Below are positions 34,136 through 44,978 of a stretch of 64,000 nucleotides of DNA, one piece after another. The notes below the pieces were generated by a model. The model was not told the DNA's origin and did no database searches. It worked only from the letters and a program-made list of their open reading frames with translations. The stretch is from the NCBI RefSeq assembly GCF_001571285.1, contig NZ_BCTM01000001.1, forward strand, positions 1-64,000, read 5' to 3'. Within the stretch, counting starts at the first letter, position 1; every line of letters begins with the position of its first letter. The position numbers and the translations under genes were made by a program. Source of the stretch: Kluyvera cryocrescens NBRC 102467 (GTDB taxonomy: Bacteria > Pseudomonadota > Gammaproteobacteria > Enterobacterales > Enterobacteriaceae).

Positions 34136-34516
34136 AATCACACCAGCAGCACGCTACCGGAAGCAACGGTGAAAGGCACCAGTGTTGTTGGGAATAAATG
34201 CCTTGCGTCTACATTCTGGCGGCCCGTGTTTTCCCTTATGTCCACGGTCACCGCCAGCTTTTTCAAGGCGCACAACATGAAAGCGCACTCCTTCTCTACC
34301 AGTTGTGGATGACAGGTGTGAAACATAAACCGGAGTGCGCTTCCAGTTGTGGTAATTGCGGCTATGCGCACGTGACGAGGCCACCAGCTTATTCAACTTT
34401 AAAAATGAATATGTGTCTTGATTAGTGTACGTCGCCAGTCCTGGCCGGGCTGGCAGGTGGAGGCACCACCGCCACAACTACATGTATGGATGAAACCTTG
34501 TGCAGAGGAATGAAAA
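34136..34516 (+). other. pL leader without a confident gene
   Basis: These 381 bases hold no clear N gene. A plus-strand frame at 34198-34425 (MPCVYILAARVFPYVHG) and opposing minus-strand frames lack good support. An 11-bp inverted repeat (34283-34293 with 34334-34344) encloses 40 bases. The decamer CCAGTTGTGG occurs inside it (34301-34310) and again just after it (34345-34354). It may be an RNA control element of the operon or the remains of a small gene. Confidence 0.4.
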
Positions 34517-35434
34517 TTGAAAACTCCGTTTTTTAAAAATCTGTTGGTATATCGCCTAAGCCGCGATGTCACCATCAATACTGAAGAGCTTGAGAAGCAA
34601 CTTGAGGCGCAACGCTTTACGCCATGCGGTAGCCAGGACATGGCAAAAACAGGCTGGGCACCACCAATGGGCGCGTTATCCGAGTCTTTGCATTACGTTG
34701 GCAATAATCAGATCTTGCTCGTCATTCGTCGGGAAGAAAAAATACTGCCTAGCTCCGTTGTTTCTGAAGAGCTGAATAAACGTATCGTGAGGTTAGAAGC
34801 TGACCAAGCTCGTCGCCTCAAAAAAACCGAGAGAGACTCTTTACGAGATGAGGTACTACATTCCCTCTTACCACGAGCTTTCACAAGAAACTCTATTGTC
34901 CACCTGTGGATAAATGAGCCTGACGGCCTGATCATTGTAGATGCCGCCAGCGCACGCCGCGCCGAGGATTCACTGGCGTTATTACGAAAAACTATCGGCT
35001 CCCTCCCCGTTGTGCCACTCACAATGGAAACCCCTATCGAGTTAACCATGACTGAATGGGTTAGATCTGGAAATGCTCCCGCTGGCCTTGCGCTCGGTGA
35101 TGAGGCTGATTTGAAAGCCCTGCTGGAAGATGGCGGGATCGGGCGATTCAAAAAACAAGATCTGGTCAGTGATGAGATCCAAAACCACCTTGAAGCCGGA
35201 AAAATAGTTACGAAATTATCTCTCGACTGGCAGAACCGCATTCAATTTATTCTTTGTGACGATGGCAGCATCAAACGCCTTAAGTTTTCTGATGAGCTTA
35301 TTGAGCAAAATAATGATATTGACCGCGAAGATATGGCCCAGCGCTTTGATGCCGATTTTATTCTGATGACCGGTGAACTTAATTCCCTCATTACTGGGCT
35401 AACAACCTCTCTCGGCGGCGAAGCTAAGCGATAA
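34517..35434 (+). CDS. rdgC: Phage-encoded RdgC recombination-associated protein
   Basis: This 305-residue protein aligns along its whole length with chromosomal RdgC of E. coli (303 aa). Shared blocks are [74 protein letters not shown] and [14 protein letters not shown]. RdgC is a ring-shaped DNA-binding protein that limits RecA access. The start is TTG at 34517 after AGAGGAA. No lambda exo, bet or gam gene is seen, so RdgC is the only recombination gene of the pL operon. Confidence 0.95.
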   Translation: MKTPFFKNLLVYRLSRDVTINTEELEKQLEAQRFTPCGSQDMAKTGWAPPMGALSESLHYVGNNQILLVIRREEKILPSSVVSEELNKRIVRLEADQARRLKKTERDSLRDEVLHSLLPRAFTRNSIVHLWINEPDGLIIVDAASARRAEDSLALLRKTIGSLPVVPLTMETPIELTMTEWVRSGNAPAGLALGDEADLKALLEDGGIGRFKKQDLVSDEIQNHLEAGKIVTKLSLDWQNRIQFILCDDGSIKRLKFSDELIEQNNDIDREDMAQRFDADFILMTGELNSLITGLTTSLGGEAKR

Positions 35435-35539
35435 ATACCACGCAGTAATAACCCATGAGAATGGGTTGGGTTGCTGCACGCTAAATTCAGCAATTCATTA
35501 ATTTAATGGCGCGGTGCAGCGCGCCAAATGGAGAAAAAA

Positions 35540-36670
35540 ATGAGCCGTCTGAAAGTAAAAGAATTAATCGCGAAAGCGCATGCCTGCGTTGGTGATCTAC
35601 CACCAGCGCAGCGCCAAATAATGACTGAGGTCATTACCCGGCTGGATACCGTATACGTCGCCCTTACTGAATCCATCGAGCTTCGGGCGGCGGTGGTAGC
35701 GGAAAACGCACAAATGTTGCGCCTGTTGACAGACATTAGCGAAAACCACGAAGAGTACGTGAACGCAGACGAATACCTGTATGCCGGTGTTCCGATGGAT
35801 TACGTTTCTGAAATCAACGCATATATATCTCGCGATGTTGAAGCTGAGAATCCATTCAAGGCAACAGACACGTATCTGGCTGACGTCCGAGCGAAAGGAG
35901 CCGAGCAGGCTGGCGAATACCTTAAACAATACGCCCAAGGGTTGCATGAAGATGCGCGCTTGGTCTTGCAGGAGCCGGTGAGCTCTGCAATGGATTCGCC
36001 TCACAGCTACGCCAAGGAGTCGCTCATGAGTAACCGCACCGATAAAAACGAAATCATTGTCGCACCAATTGATGATCCTCGGTTAAAGCCCGGAATGAAT
36101 CGCATGCGAAATGGTAGCACCCAGGAATTTGGTGATGACTGGCATCATCCTGAAATTAAACTCACGCCCCCAGAGAAACACCTGTATGCGCTTGAGGTAA
36201 ATGGCGTTTGGATGTGGATAAACGGCTGTGCCCATTGCAATAAGAACGGCGACAAAATGCCATACGTTGTCTGCGAAGAGCACGATCGTTGCCAGTGTTG
36301 TGGGCTCACCCGCAAAGAAGCCACGCCAATACCTCCGCGCAATGAGCATGACAACGGCGGCGGCATGTGGGGTTCTTGTGATGAAAATGGCGTGTGGGGG
36401 TGGACTTGTCATCCATGCAGGGAAGCCGAAGAAGCAAAAATCCGCTCTGATGCATTAGCCAGGATTGAAGAAAATGCAGATTACAACGAGTGGGATTATT
36501 TCAATGAAGATCAGGCTAAATGCCCTTGGTGCAACGCTAACGTCAGCACCGAGGAAAGTTATGAGGCCGACGAGGACGAAATGACCTGCAGTGAATGCGG
36601 GCACTCATTCACCCTGACGGCTGAACACAGCGTGTCGTGGACGACTAGACGCAAGGAATCTGCACAATGA
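35540..36670 (+). CDS. Ead/Ea22-like and zinc-ribbon fusion protein
   Basis: This protein of 376 residues has an N-terminal ~160-residue helical part (LKVKELIAKAHACVGDLPPAQRQ) of the Ead/Ea22 accessory type. The C-terminal ~210 residues have several Cys pairs (CAHCNKNG, CQCCGL, WTCHPC, KCPWCNANV, MTCSECGHSF), ending in a zinc ribbon. GGAG lies before the ATG at 35540. An internal ATG at 36026 with AAGGAG 6 bases upstream suggests that the C-terminal part was once, or still is, made separately. Function unknown. Confidence 0.75.
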   Translation: MSRLKVKELIAKAHACVGDLPPAQRQIMTEVITRLDTVYVALTESIELRAAVVAENAQMLRLLTDISENHEEYVNADEYLYAGVPMDYVSEINAYISRDVEAENPFKATDTYLADVRAKGAEQAGEYLKQYAQGLHEDARLVLQEPVSSAMDSPHSYAKESLMSNRTDKNEIIVAPIDDPRLKPGMNRMRNGSTQEFGDDWHHPEIKLTPPEKHLYALEVNGVWMWINGCAHCNKNGDKMPYVVCEEHDRCQCCGLTRKEATPIPPRNEHDNGGGMWGSCDENGVWGWTCHPCREAEEAKIRSDALARIEENADYNEWDYFNEDQAKCPWCNANVSTEESYEADEDEMTCSECGHSFTLTAEHSVSWTTRRKESAQ

Positions 36671-37011
36671 GCAAATCACTTAATGCACGCTGCATCCGTC
36701 GTTGGACTGTCGAATTTAAAGGCCGCTGTGACTCGAAATACAGTCCGTACTGGCATAAGCGCGACTTGCGCGGCTACATCCGTGAGTGTGCCTTAACGAC
36801 CGCTCATTGCATGGTTGAGCGTATGGCAGAGGATAACGCCAGATTTGACTATGACGGCACAACGATTGGTTGGTCGCCAGAGTTTTCAGCTTGGTACAAC
36901 GAACGTCGGGAAAAGTATCTCAAAGAGGCGCGCGACTATCTCAACGAAGACGCCACCAACGACGAAATCGACGAAGAGATCCAGAACGAACTGGAGGCGT
37001 GGAATGACTGA
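36667..37011 (+). CDS. Phage accessory protein of unknown function
   Basis: This 114-residue protein begins MSKSLNARCIRRWTVEFKGRCD and overlaps the previous stop by 4 bases (ATGA). It is basic at the N-terminus and strongly acidic at the C-terminus (NEDATNDEIDEEIQNELEAW). No known domain is visible. It is part of the tightly packed pL accessory cluster. Confidence 0.65.
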   Translation: MSKSLNARCIRRWTVEFKGRCDSKYSPYWHKRDLRGYIRECALTTAHCMVERMAEDNARFDYDGTTIGWSPEFSAWYNERREKYLKEARDYLNEDATNDEIDEEIQNELEAWND

Positions 37012-37501
37012 TATCACCGCACTGGCGCAGACTGAAATTAATGATGCGCTGGCTCAGTTGAAACAACTCAGCGAATACCCAACTCCGTCCACTCAATACG
37101 CCCGAGTGCTGCGTAAATACATCACCTCCCTGGAAGAGGCGCGGGGAGCCAGGGATAAGCAGATTGCGTTTCTGAAAGAGCAGCTAGCGCAACTGGCAAA
37201 CTTCAATCCCGATTGGGATAGGCTCGAAGCAGCGACAGACAGCCTTCGCGAGCATATGGCTGAGCTTAATTTCGCGCGGGCACGCATTGCAGAACTGGAG
37301 CGTATGGAATCGGCACTTCGCCCGGTGGGCGTGATGAGCCAGGCAGCGTATCACCGACTTGAAAATAGAGAATCACGATTTATTGCATTATGGCCCCGCC
37401 CTGAGATCTATTTACCGCGCAAGCGTCCTGATGATGGCGTAATTGTCTATGCGCGTACGGCTGGCATCCAGGTTATCGAAGGAGAGCAGAAGAATGGCTA
37501 A
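37004..37501 (+). CDS. Ead/Ea22-like coiled-coil protein
   Basis: This protein of 165 residues starts at the ATG within the end of the previous gene (8-base overlap). It has a long helical region (RVLRKYITSLEEARGARDKQIAFLKEQLAQL, then FARARIAELERMESAL). The C-terminus ends in GIQVIEGEQ. The plan fits Ead/Ea22-like phage proteins of unknown function. The longer frame upstream merely overlaps the neighbour. Confidence 0.72.
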   Translation: MTDITALAQTEINDALAQLKQLSEYPTPSTQYARVLRKYITSLEEARGARDKQIAFLKEQLAQLANFNPDWDRLEAATDSLREHMAELNFARARIAELERMESALRPVGVMSQAAYHRLENRESRFIALWPRPEIYLPRKRPDDGVIVYARTAGIQVIEGEQKNG

Positions 37502-37820
37502 ATCAACAGACGTACATGACCTGTTAACTGCTTACCAGCAACAGGCTCGAAAAATACCAGCGAAGGGTGTTTACGCTTCAAGACACCGCCAGGTTGAGGT
37601 TAATGCGGCTCACGTTCGCAAGATAATGCGCAAGCGTCGGCGCTCAGCAGGCAAGTCAAATAAGCTCGGCTATCGATTTACTGCGGAAATGCGAGTCGCA
37701 CTGATTTGCGATATGAACTTTTGGGCGCTGGTATGTCGCTCTAACCGCCAGAACTCCAATTTGACTAATGGAATCGTCGTCGCTGCGGGAATTCCGGTTA
37801 TCGAAGGAGAAGGACAATGA
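37494..37820 (+). CDS. Small basic phage protein
   Basis: This 108-residue protein starts MAKSTDVHDLLTAYQQQARK, with GGAGAG upstream and overlap with the previous gene. It is basic (RKIMRKRRRSAGKSNK) and ends AAGIPVIEGEGQ. That end resembles the IQVIEGEQ end of its neighbour and may be a small duplicated tail. Function unknown; it may bind nucleic acid. Confidence 0.65.
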   Translation: MAKSTDVHDLLTAYQQQARKIPAKGVYASRHRQVEVNAAHVRKIMRKRRRSAGKSNKLGYRFTAEMRVALICDMNFWALVCRSNRQNSNLTNGIVVAAGIPVIEGEGQ

Positions 37821-38299
37821 GCGAGGCATCAATTCTGGACATGTGCTGTGGCTCCCGCATGTTCTGGTTCGATAAGCAGGACGAGCGCGCCGTTTTCACT
37901 GATATCCGTGCTGAAGAGCATGAACTGTGTGACGGTCGCCGCCTGGTCATAAGCCCTGACCTGATAGCAGACTTCCGGGCGCTGCCGTTCGCCGATGCCT
38001 CGTTCCCGGTGGTGGTGTTTGATCCACCGCATCTGGAACGAGTTGGTGAAAATGCCTGGATAGGCAAAAAGTATGGGCGCCTGAACAAAGATACATGGCG
38101 TGACGACTTGCGTGCCGGGTTCAAAGAGGCTTTTCGCGTGCTGTGGCCACAGGGCGTTTTGATTTTCAAATGGAACGAAACGCAGATACCGGTTAGCCAG
38201 ATTTTAGCTCTCACCGACGTAAAGCCAATTATCGGGCAGCGTACCGGTAAGAGCGATAAAACTCACTGGATTATTTTTGTTAAAGGCGGTGTGGCATGA
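37817..38299 (+). CDS. Small SAM-dependent methyltransferase-like phage protein
   Basis: This 160-residue protein has SILDMCCGSRMFWFD at the N-terminus (motif I-like), VVVFDPPHLER near residue 75 (catalytic DPPH, like DPPY) and VLIFKWNE later. It is a compact class I methyltransferase fold. Homologues are common in the left operon of enterobacterial prophages. The substrate is unknown; DNA is suggested by DPPH. Confidence 0.75.
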   Translation: MSEASILDMCCGSRMFWFDKQDERAVFTDIRAEEHELCDGRRLVISPDLIADFRALPFADASFPVVVFDPPHLERVGENAWIGKKYGRLNKDTWRDDLRAGFKEAFRVLWPQGVLIFKWNETQIPVSQILALTDVKPIIGQRTGKSDKTHWIIFVKGGVA

Positions 38300-38637
38300 C
38301 AATCAACTTAACAGACCCAGCTAACCACCCGTCAAACGGACCACTGACAGATGAGCGGCTTATCCGAGTCCGTGACGCGCTACAGCGCACGCTCACGTAC
38401 AAAAACGGCAGCACCCAGGACTATGTCACTGCTGACGCAATAAAAGCGTTAGACGAGCTCCTAGAGCGGCGGAAGGATGCAACCGAACCGGTGGCTGACG
38501 TAGTGGCGTGGTCATCACCTAATGAAGTGCGCACCTGTGATATCCGCTGGCGTCGATTTGATGTTGCTCCTGGACCACTATTCAGAGCACCGCCGGATCC
38601 AGAAGTTCTGGACTCAACAACCACCAGCAAACACTAA
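38296..38637 (+). CDS. Phage accessory protein of unknown function
   Basis: This 113-residue protein overlaps the methyltransferase by 4 bases. The N-terminal half (NGPLTDERLIRVRDALQRTL, then VTADAIKALDELLERRK) resembles Ead/Ea22-like leaders. The C-terminus is Pro/Thr-rich. Function unknown. Confidence 0.62.
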   Translation: MTINLTDPANHPSNGPLTDERLIRVRDALQRTLTYKNGSTQDYVTADAIKALDELLERRKDATEPVADVVAWSSPNEVRTCDIRWRRFDVAPGPLFRAPPDPEVLDSTTTSKH

Positions 38638-38678
38638 ATATTTCACCGGGTGCAGCCGGTTTATTTGGAGAAAAAATC

Positions 38679-38915
38679 ATGACTAATGTTATCCAACTCG
38701 CCCCGAATGAGTGGGTTTGCGAAAGCGTTCTTATCGCTGTCACCGGGCTCAAGCCTGGAACTATCCTCCGGGCCAGAAAAGAATGCTGGCTCGTTGGCCG
38801 GGAATATATCCACATGTCGCCTGACGGCAGCCCGAAGCCGTCCAGCGAATGCATGTACAACAGACACGCAGTTGATTCATGGGTCGCGTCACTGAGAAAC
38901 AAGCAACCAGGGTGA
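38679..38915 (+). CDS. xis: Excisionase
   Basis: This 78-residue protein (MTNVIQLAPNEWVCESVLIAVTGLKPGTI) has a winged-helix excisionase plan with LVGREYIHMSPDG and YNRHAVDSWV. It lies just upstream of int in the pL operon. It bends attachment-site DNA and biases integrase to excision. GGAG precedes the ATG in the repeated leader motif. Confidence 0.88.
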   Translation: MTNVIQLAPNEWVCESVLIAVTGLKPGTILRARKECWLVGREYIHMSPDGSPKPSSECMYNRHAVDSWVASLRNKQPG

Positions 38916-38970
38916 TTTAACACCATGAAAAAGGTAAGCTCACATCGCTCTTGGGCGTCTGGAGGAATCA

Positions 38971-40284
38971 ATGGATAAAGTCTCATATCCAACAGGCGTC
39001 GAAAACCACGGTGGCACATTACGCATCTGGTTTAGATACAAAGGTAAGCGTGTCAGGGAGAGCCTCGGTGTCCCTGACACCGCTAAGAACAGGAAGATCG
39101 CCGGGGAACTACGTACATCGGTATGCTTTGCCGTCCGCACCGGAAACTTTGACTATGCAGCGCAGTTTCCTGACTCACCTAACCTTAAAGTTTTTGGGGT
39201 GGGTTCGAAAGAAATCACAGTGAAAGAGCTTGAAAAAAAGTGGCTGGATCTGAAGGAAATGGAAATCAGCGCTAACGCGCACAAACGGTACGAGTCGGTC
39301 GTGGCAGTTGTTGTGCCGTTGATCGGAGCCAAACGGCTGGTGACGGCAATTGAGAAAGAAGAGTTGCTGTACATCCGGAAAGAGCTTCTGACGGGTTATC
39401 AGTGCACTGTGAAGGGCAGGCCTCCCGTTAAGGGGCGTAGCGCGGTCACCGTCAACTACTACATGACGACTATAGCCGGAATGTTCCAGTTCGCTGCCGA
39501 TAATGGGTACATAAAGGCAAATCCCTTTGCAGGGATAAAGCCATTAAAAAGAGCCAGGGTAGAGCCAGACCCGCTCAGCCGTGATGAATTCATCCGTCTG
39601 ATAGATGCATGCCGGCATCAGCAGACAAAAAACATGTGGTCACTGGCAGTGTACACAGGTGTTCGTCACGGGGAGCTGGTTTCCCTGGCATGGGAAGATA
39701 TAGACCTTGAAGCGGGTACAATAACAATTCGCCGTAATTATACAAAGCTGAGTGAGTTCACACTACCGAAAACTGACGCCAGTACGGATAGAGTGATTCA
39801 CCTCATCCAGCCAGCCATCGATGTTTTGAGGAACCAGATGGAAATGACTAGGCTCGGGCAACAGCATCACATCAGCGTGCAATTGCGTGAGTATGGACGA
39901 ACGGCGCAACACAACTGTACATTTGTCTTTAACCCTAAGCTGGTAAGACGAAGTAAGGATGTGGGGATTATCTATAAAGTGGATTCATTTGGTGACTCGT
40001 GGGACGCGGGGTTAAAAAAGGCGGGGATCACGCATCGAAAAGCTTACCAGTCACGCCACACTTACGCGTGCTGGTCACTGTCCGCGGGAGCCAACCCAAG
40101 CTTTATAGCCAGCCAGATGGGTCATGCTAGCGCGCAAATGGTTTTCAACGTGTACGGCGCGTGGATGGCGGACAATAACGCAGAGCAGATCGCTATGCTA
40201 AATCAGAAGCTGGCCGATTTTGCCCCATTGATGCCCCATAGCCCACAAACCAGCAGTAGAGGACTATTAAAATCAGTCAGTTAA
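38971..40284 (+). CDS. int: Tyrosine integrase
   Basis: This 437-residue tyrosine recombinase has an N-terminal arm-binding domain (YPTGVENHGGTLRIWFRYKGKRVRESLG), a core-binding domain (~90-190) and a catalytic domain. It shows YTGVRHGELVSLAWEDI (Arg I), the HRKAYQSRHTYACW box, MGHASAQMVFNVYGAW (His/Trp and the nucleophile Tyr). The N-terminus is of the Min27-like type found in phages that use yecE. It ends within the attachment junction, next to truncated yecE. Confidence 0.95.
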   Translation: MDKVSYPTGVENHGGTLRIWFRYKGKRVRESLGVPDTAKNRKIAGELRTSVCFAVRTGNFDYAAQFPDSPNLKVFGVGSKEITVKELEKKWLDLKEMEISANAHKRYESVVAVVVPLIGAKRLVTAIEKEELLYIRKELLTGYQCTVKGRPPVKGRSAVTVNYYMTTIAGMFQFAADNGYIKANPFAGIKPLKRARVEPDPLSRDEFIRLIDACRHQQTKNMWSLAVYTGVRHGELVSLAWEDIDLEAGTITIRRNYTKLSEFTLPKTDASTDRVIHLIQPAIDVLRNQMEMTRLGQQHHISVQLREYGRTAQHNCTFVFNPKLVRRSKDVGIIYKVDSFGDSWDAGLKKAGITHRKAYQSRHTYACWSLSAGANPSFIASQMGHASAQMVFNVYGAWMADNNAEQIAMLNQKLADFAPLMPHSPQTSSRGLLKSVS

Positions 40285-40313
40285 GCTACCATGCCCGACA
40301 TGTTAACTGCGTG
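40284..40313. other. attR: Right attachment junction (attR region) in yecE
   Basis: Coding similarity to YecE resumes in the frame SYHARHVNCVEG (E. coli YARHFNCVEG) directly after the int stop, with a stop codon in that frame at 40257-40259. The phage-chromosome crossover therefore lies at or just before this stretch. The exact core repeat needs the left end, which is outside the window. Confidence 0.7.
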
Positions 40314-41036
40314 GAGGGCAATACCACGTTGTATGCGCTGCCGAAAGCAGAAATCGTCTCCCGCTGGCTGGCGCAGACCGATGATCGCTTTCGCTTCTGT
40401 TTTAAATTTCCAGCGACCATCTCGCATCAGGCCGCGCTGCGCCAGTGCGACGCGCTGACGCTGGAGTTTTTCCAGCGCATGTCGCCGCTTGATGAGCGAA
40501 TCGGACAATATTGGCTACAGCTTCCAGCGACCTTTGGCCCGCGCGATCTCCCGGCGCTCTGGGCGTTTCTCGATGGCTTGCCGAAGGCGTTTCATTACGG
40601 CGTTGAAGTGCGTCATCCGCAGTTTTTTGCCAAAGGTGATGATGAACGTCAGCTTAATCGAGGCCTGCATGAGCGCGGCGTTAACCGCGTGATTCTGGAT
40701 AGCCGCCCGGTTCACGCGGCCATTGCGCGCAATGACCCGGTGATTGACGCCCAGCGTAAAAAACCGAAAGTACCGGTGCACGCCGTCGTCACCGCAGGAC
40801 AGCCAATGGTGCGGTTTATCGGTAGCGACGAGATGGCGCAAAATCAGGCGATGTTCGCCCCCTGGCTCGAGAAACTGGCAAAGTGGCAGCAGACCACCAC
40901 CCCCTACCTGTTTTTGCATACCCCGGATATCGCGCAGGCACCAGAGCTGGTGCATTCGCTGTGGCAAGCGCTGCAAACCGCCCTTCCCGGACTAGGCGCC
41001 GCACCTTCTATTCCACAACAATCTTCTCTTTTCTGA
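40284..41036 (+). pseudogene. yecE: yecE, 5'-truncated by the prophage (DUF72)
   Basis: The chromosomal DUF72 protein YecE is about 272 residues in E. coli. Here the first ~30 residues, including the start and the GLPQWSHP segment, are missing because the phage inserted there. The remainder is intact (CVEGNTTLYALPK, KFPATISHQAALR, GVEVRHPQFFAKG, end PSIPQQSSLF). A GTG at 40311 could start a 241-residue product but has no evident ribosome site. The native function is unknown. Stx and related phages are known to use yecE. Confidence 0.88.
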
Positions 41037-41087
41037 CATTCATACCTATGATAATGGGTGCCATCTGCCAACGGAAAGGGAGTTTGT

Positions 41088-43230
<2,143 letters not shown>

Positions 43231-43280
43231 CACCTCTTCCGGCAGCGTACGCCGCCGTGCCGGTTGAAAATATGACGGAT

Positions 43281-43313
43281 AAAAAAAGGCCCCTGTTTAA
43301 TGGGCAGGGGCCT
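43281..43313 (-). terminator. Terminator of cutC
   Basis: Stem AGGCCCCTG/CAGGGGCCT with a 9-base loop and seven T on the minus strand. It lies between the convergent cmoB and cutC and serves cutC best. Confidence 0.85.
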
Positions 43314-43366
43314 GGTACAAGCAAGCATCATATTGGGCGAATATGACACGCGGTAAAAACTTTTAG

Positions 43367-44107
43367 CTACACATGACGCTCAATGATTTCTCTCATCGCG
43401 GCAACCGCCTCACCATCGACAGCATAACGCGAATACTCATCAGCTTCAGGATCCGTTGACATTGACAGTCCGGGATTGCGGTATCGCATATCGGAGGGCA
43501 ACCATTGCCCGGCTGAACTGTGCACTTCTTTGACACCGGCGTTCAGGAACAGCGAAAGGTTACTCGCTCTCACCCCCGCACCCGCCATAATGGTTGGAGT
43601 ATCACCCCGGTCAATAAGTTCCCGAATTAATAAAATACCTTTTTCGGCTGACGGCTGTTGACCTGAGGTTAGCACCCTTGCCACGCCTAACTCTGCAAGC
43701 TGTTCAATGGCTTGCCGCGGATCGGCGCACATATCAAACGCGCGGTGGAATGTCACCGCCAGTGGCCCTGCGGCGACCATAATCTGCCGCATTCTCGCCA
43801 TATCGACCTGCCCATCGGGATCCAGTACGCCAATGACTAAACCGGGATAGCCCAGCGAGCGAACCTGACGCACATCTTCCAGCATGGCGGCAAATTCACC
43901 GTCGGTATAACAAAAGTCACCGCCGCGCGGGCGGATAATCGGATGTACGGGAATGGATACCCGTTGACGTGTTGCTTTGAGCACGCCATATGATGGCGTC
44001 AGCCCTCCCTCCAGCGGCGCGGCGCATAATTCAATGCGGTCGGCCCCGTTCTGCTGCGCGATAACCGCGCACTCCGTGCTGTAACAGCAGATTTCAAGCA
44101 ATGCCAT
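43367..44107 (-). CDS. cutC: CutC family protein
   Basis: This TIM-barrel protein of 246 residues starts [15 protein letters not shown]. It shows [42 protein letters not shown] and [10 protein letters not shown]. CutC was linked to copper homeostasis, though the evidence for a direct role in E. coli is weak. The ATG at 44107 matches the family start; the longer open frame is not used. Confidence 0.95.
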   Translation of the reverse strand: MALLEICCYSTECAVIAQQNGADRIELCAAPLEGGLTPSYGVLKATRQRVSIPVHPIIRPRGGDFCYTDGEFAAMLEDVRQVRSLGYPGLVIGVLDPDGQVDMARMRQIMVAAGPLAVTFHRAFDMCADPRQAIEQLAELGVARVLTSGQQPSAEKGILLIRELIDRGDTPTIMAGAGVRASNLSLFLNAGVKEVHSSAGQWLPSDMRYRNPGLSMSTDPEADEYSRYAVDGEAVAAMREIIERHV

Positions 44108-44181
44108 TTTTCTCTCCGTTTCAATCCAGCGACAAATCATGCCACTGATCCCGTACGTAGACTTCGCGTGACTTCACATTG

Positions 44182-44748
44182 TTACACTGCCTGTTCGCTG
44201 GCAACAATTTCTTCAATGGTCCACGGGTGGAACTTCACGGTGACTTTACCGTCCGTCACTGCCATCGTTGGGTTTGGCAACCGCTCGCGCTCCCCTTTCG
44301 GTGAGCTGGTTTTGACCGAAATCCCCGGTTGACTCAGGCCGTCGTCAGACAACAGCGCCAGCGCGCGCGCGTTCAGCGTTTCCGGCGCCCCCGGTAGTAC
44401 AATCTCGATGTGTTCCCAGCCCTCGTGCGGGTAGCGCTTTTCACCCGGCCACGGCAGTTCAATCACCGTAAAGCGCCAGTGGGCAACGCACACCGGGTCT
44501 TCAAGCTTGAACAGACAGATGGGGCGGCCATTAATGATATTTTCCGAAAGCAGCGTGCCGCACTGCTCGAACCCACGGCGCCAGCGTTGTGCGGTCGTGT
44601 TCTGGTGACAGCGTAGGGAAATGTGGTCGGCATTCAGCGGGGTGATATCCAACCCCAGACGCTGGGAAAGCGCCGCCAATGCGTCAGTGAAGCGCGGAAG
44701 ATCCGCAGCAATATCCTGCAATTCTTCGATAGTCTGCCAGTTTGCCAT
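44182..44748 (-). CDS. yecM: VOC-superfamily protein YecM
   Basis: This 188-residue protein has the E. coli YecM length and start (MANWQTIEELQDIAADLPRF). It carries ADHISLRCHQNTTA, LPWPGEKRYPHEGWEHIE and VKFHPWTIEEIVASEQ, with metal-ligand-like His and Glu residues. It has a vicinal-oxygen-chelate fold; its function is unknown. It is divergent from argS. Confidence 0.95.
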   Translation of the reverse strand: MANWQTIEELQDIAADLPRFTDALAALSQRLGLDITPLNADHISLRCHQNTTAQRWRRGFEQCGTLLSENIINGRPICLFKLEDPVCVAHWRFTVIELPWPGEKRYPHEGWEHIEIVLPGAPETLNARALALLSDDGLSQPGISVKTSSPKGERERLPNPTMAVTDGKVTVKFHPWTIEEIVASEQAV

Positions 44749-44978
44749 TTCAGCCCTACTCTTATTACATGAAAAGGCTAATCTACCTTGTTGTCCGCTG
44801 CGAACCAACCTTAGCGGTTGTCGAGCGATTAATCCCTGCTCAGGCAGCGTTTTTCGCCCATGATGAGGCGGGGCCGATGCTGACGGCATCAGGCAAATGC
44901 AGTATACTCCCGCCTTAATTTATCCACACCCGGCGCTGGACCATAACGGTGACAGCGTCTAAAACGTAAGGTATTCCG

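Noticed and set aside
34154..34477. Minus-strand open frames in the pL leader
   Set aside because: They oppose pL transcription, have no family resemblance and owe their length to the inverted repeat; plus-strand frames here are equally weak.
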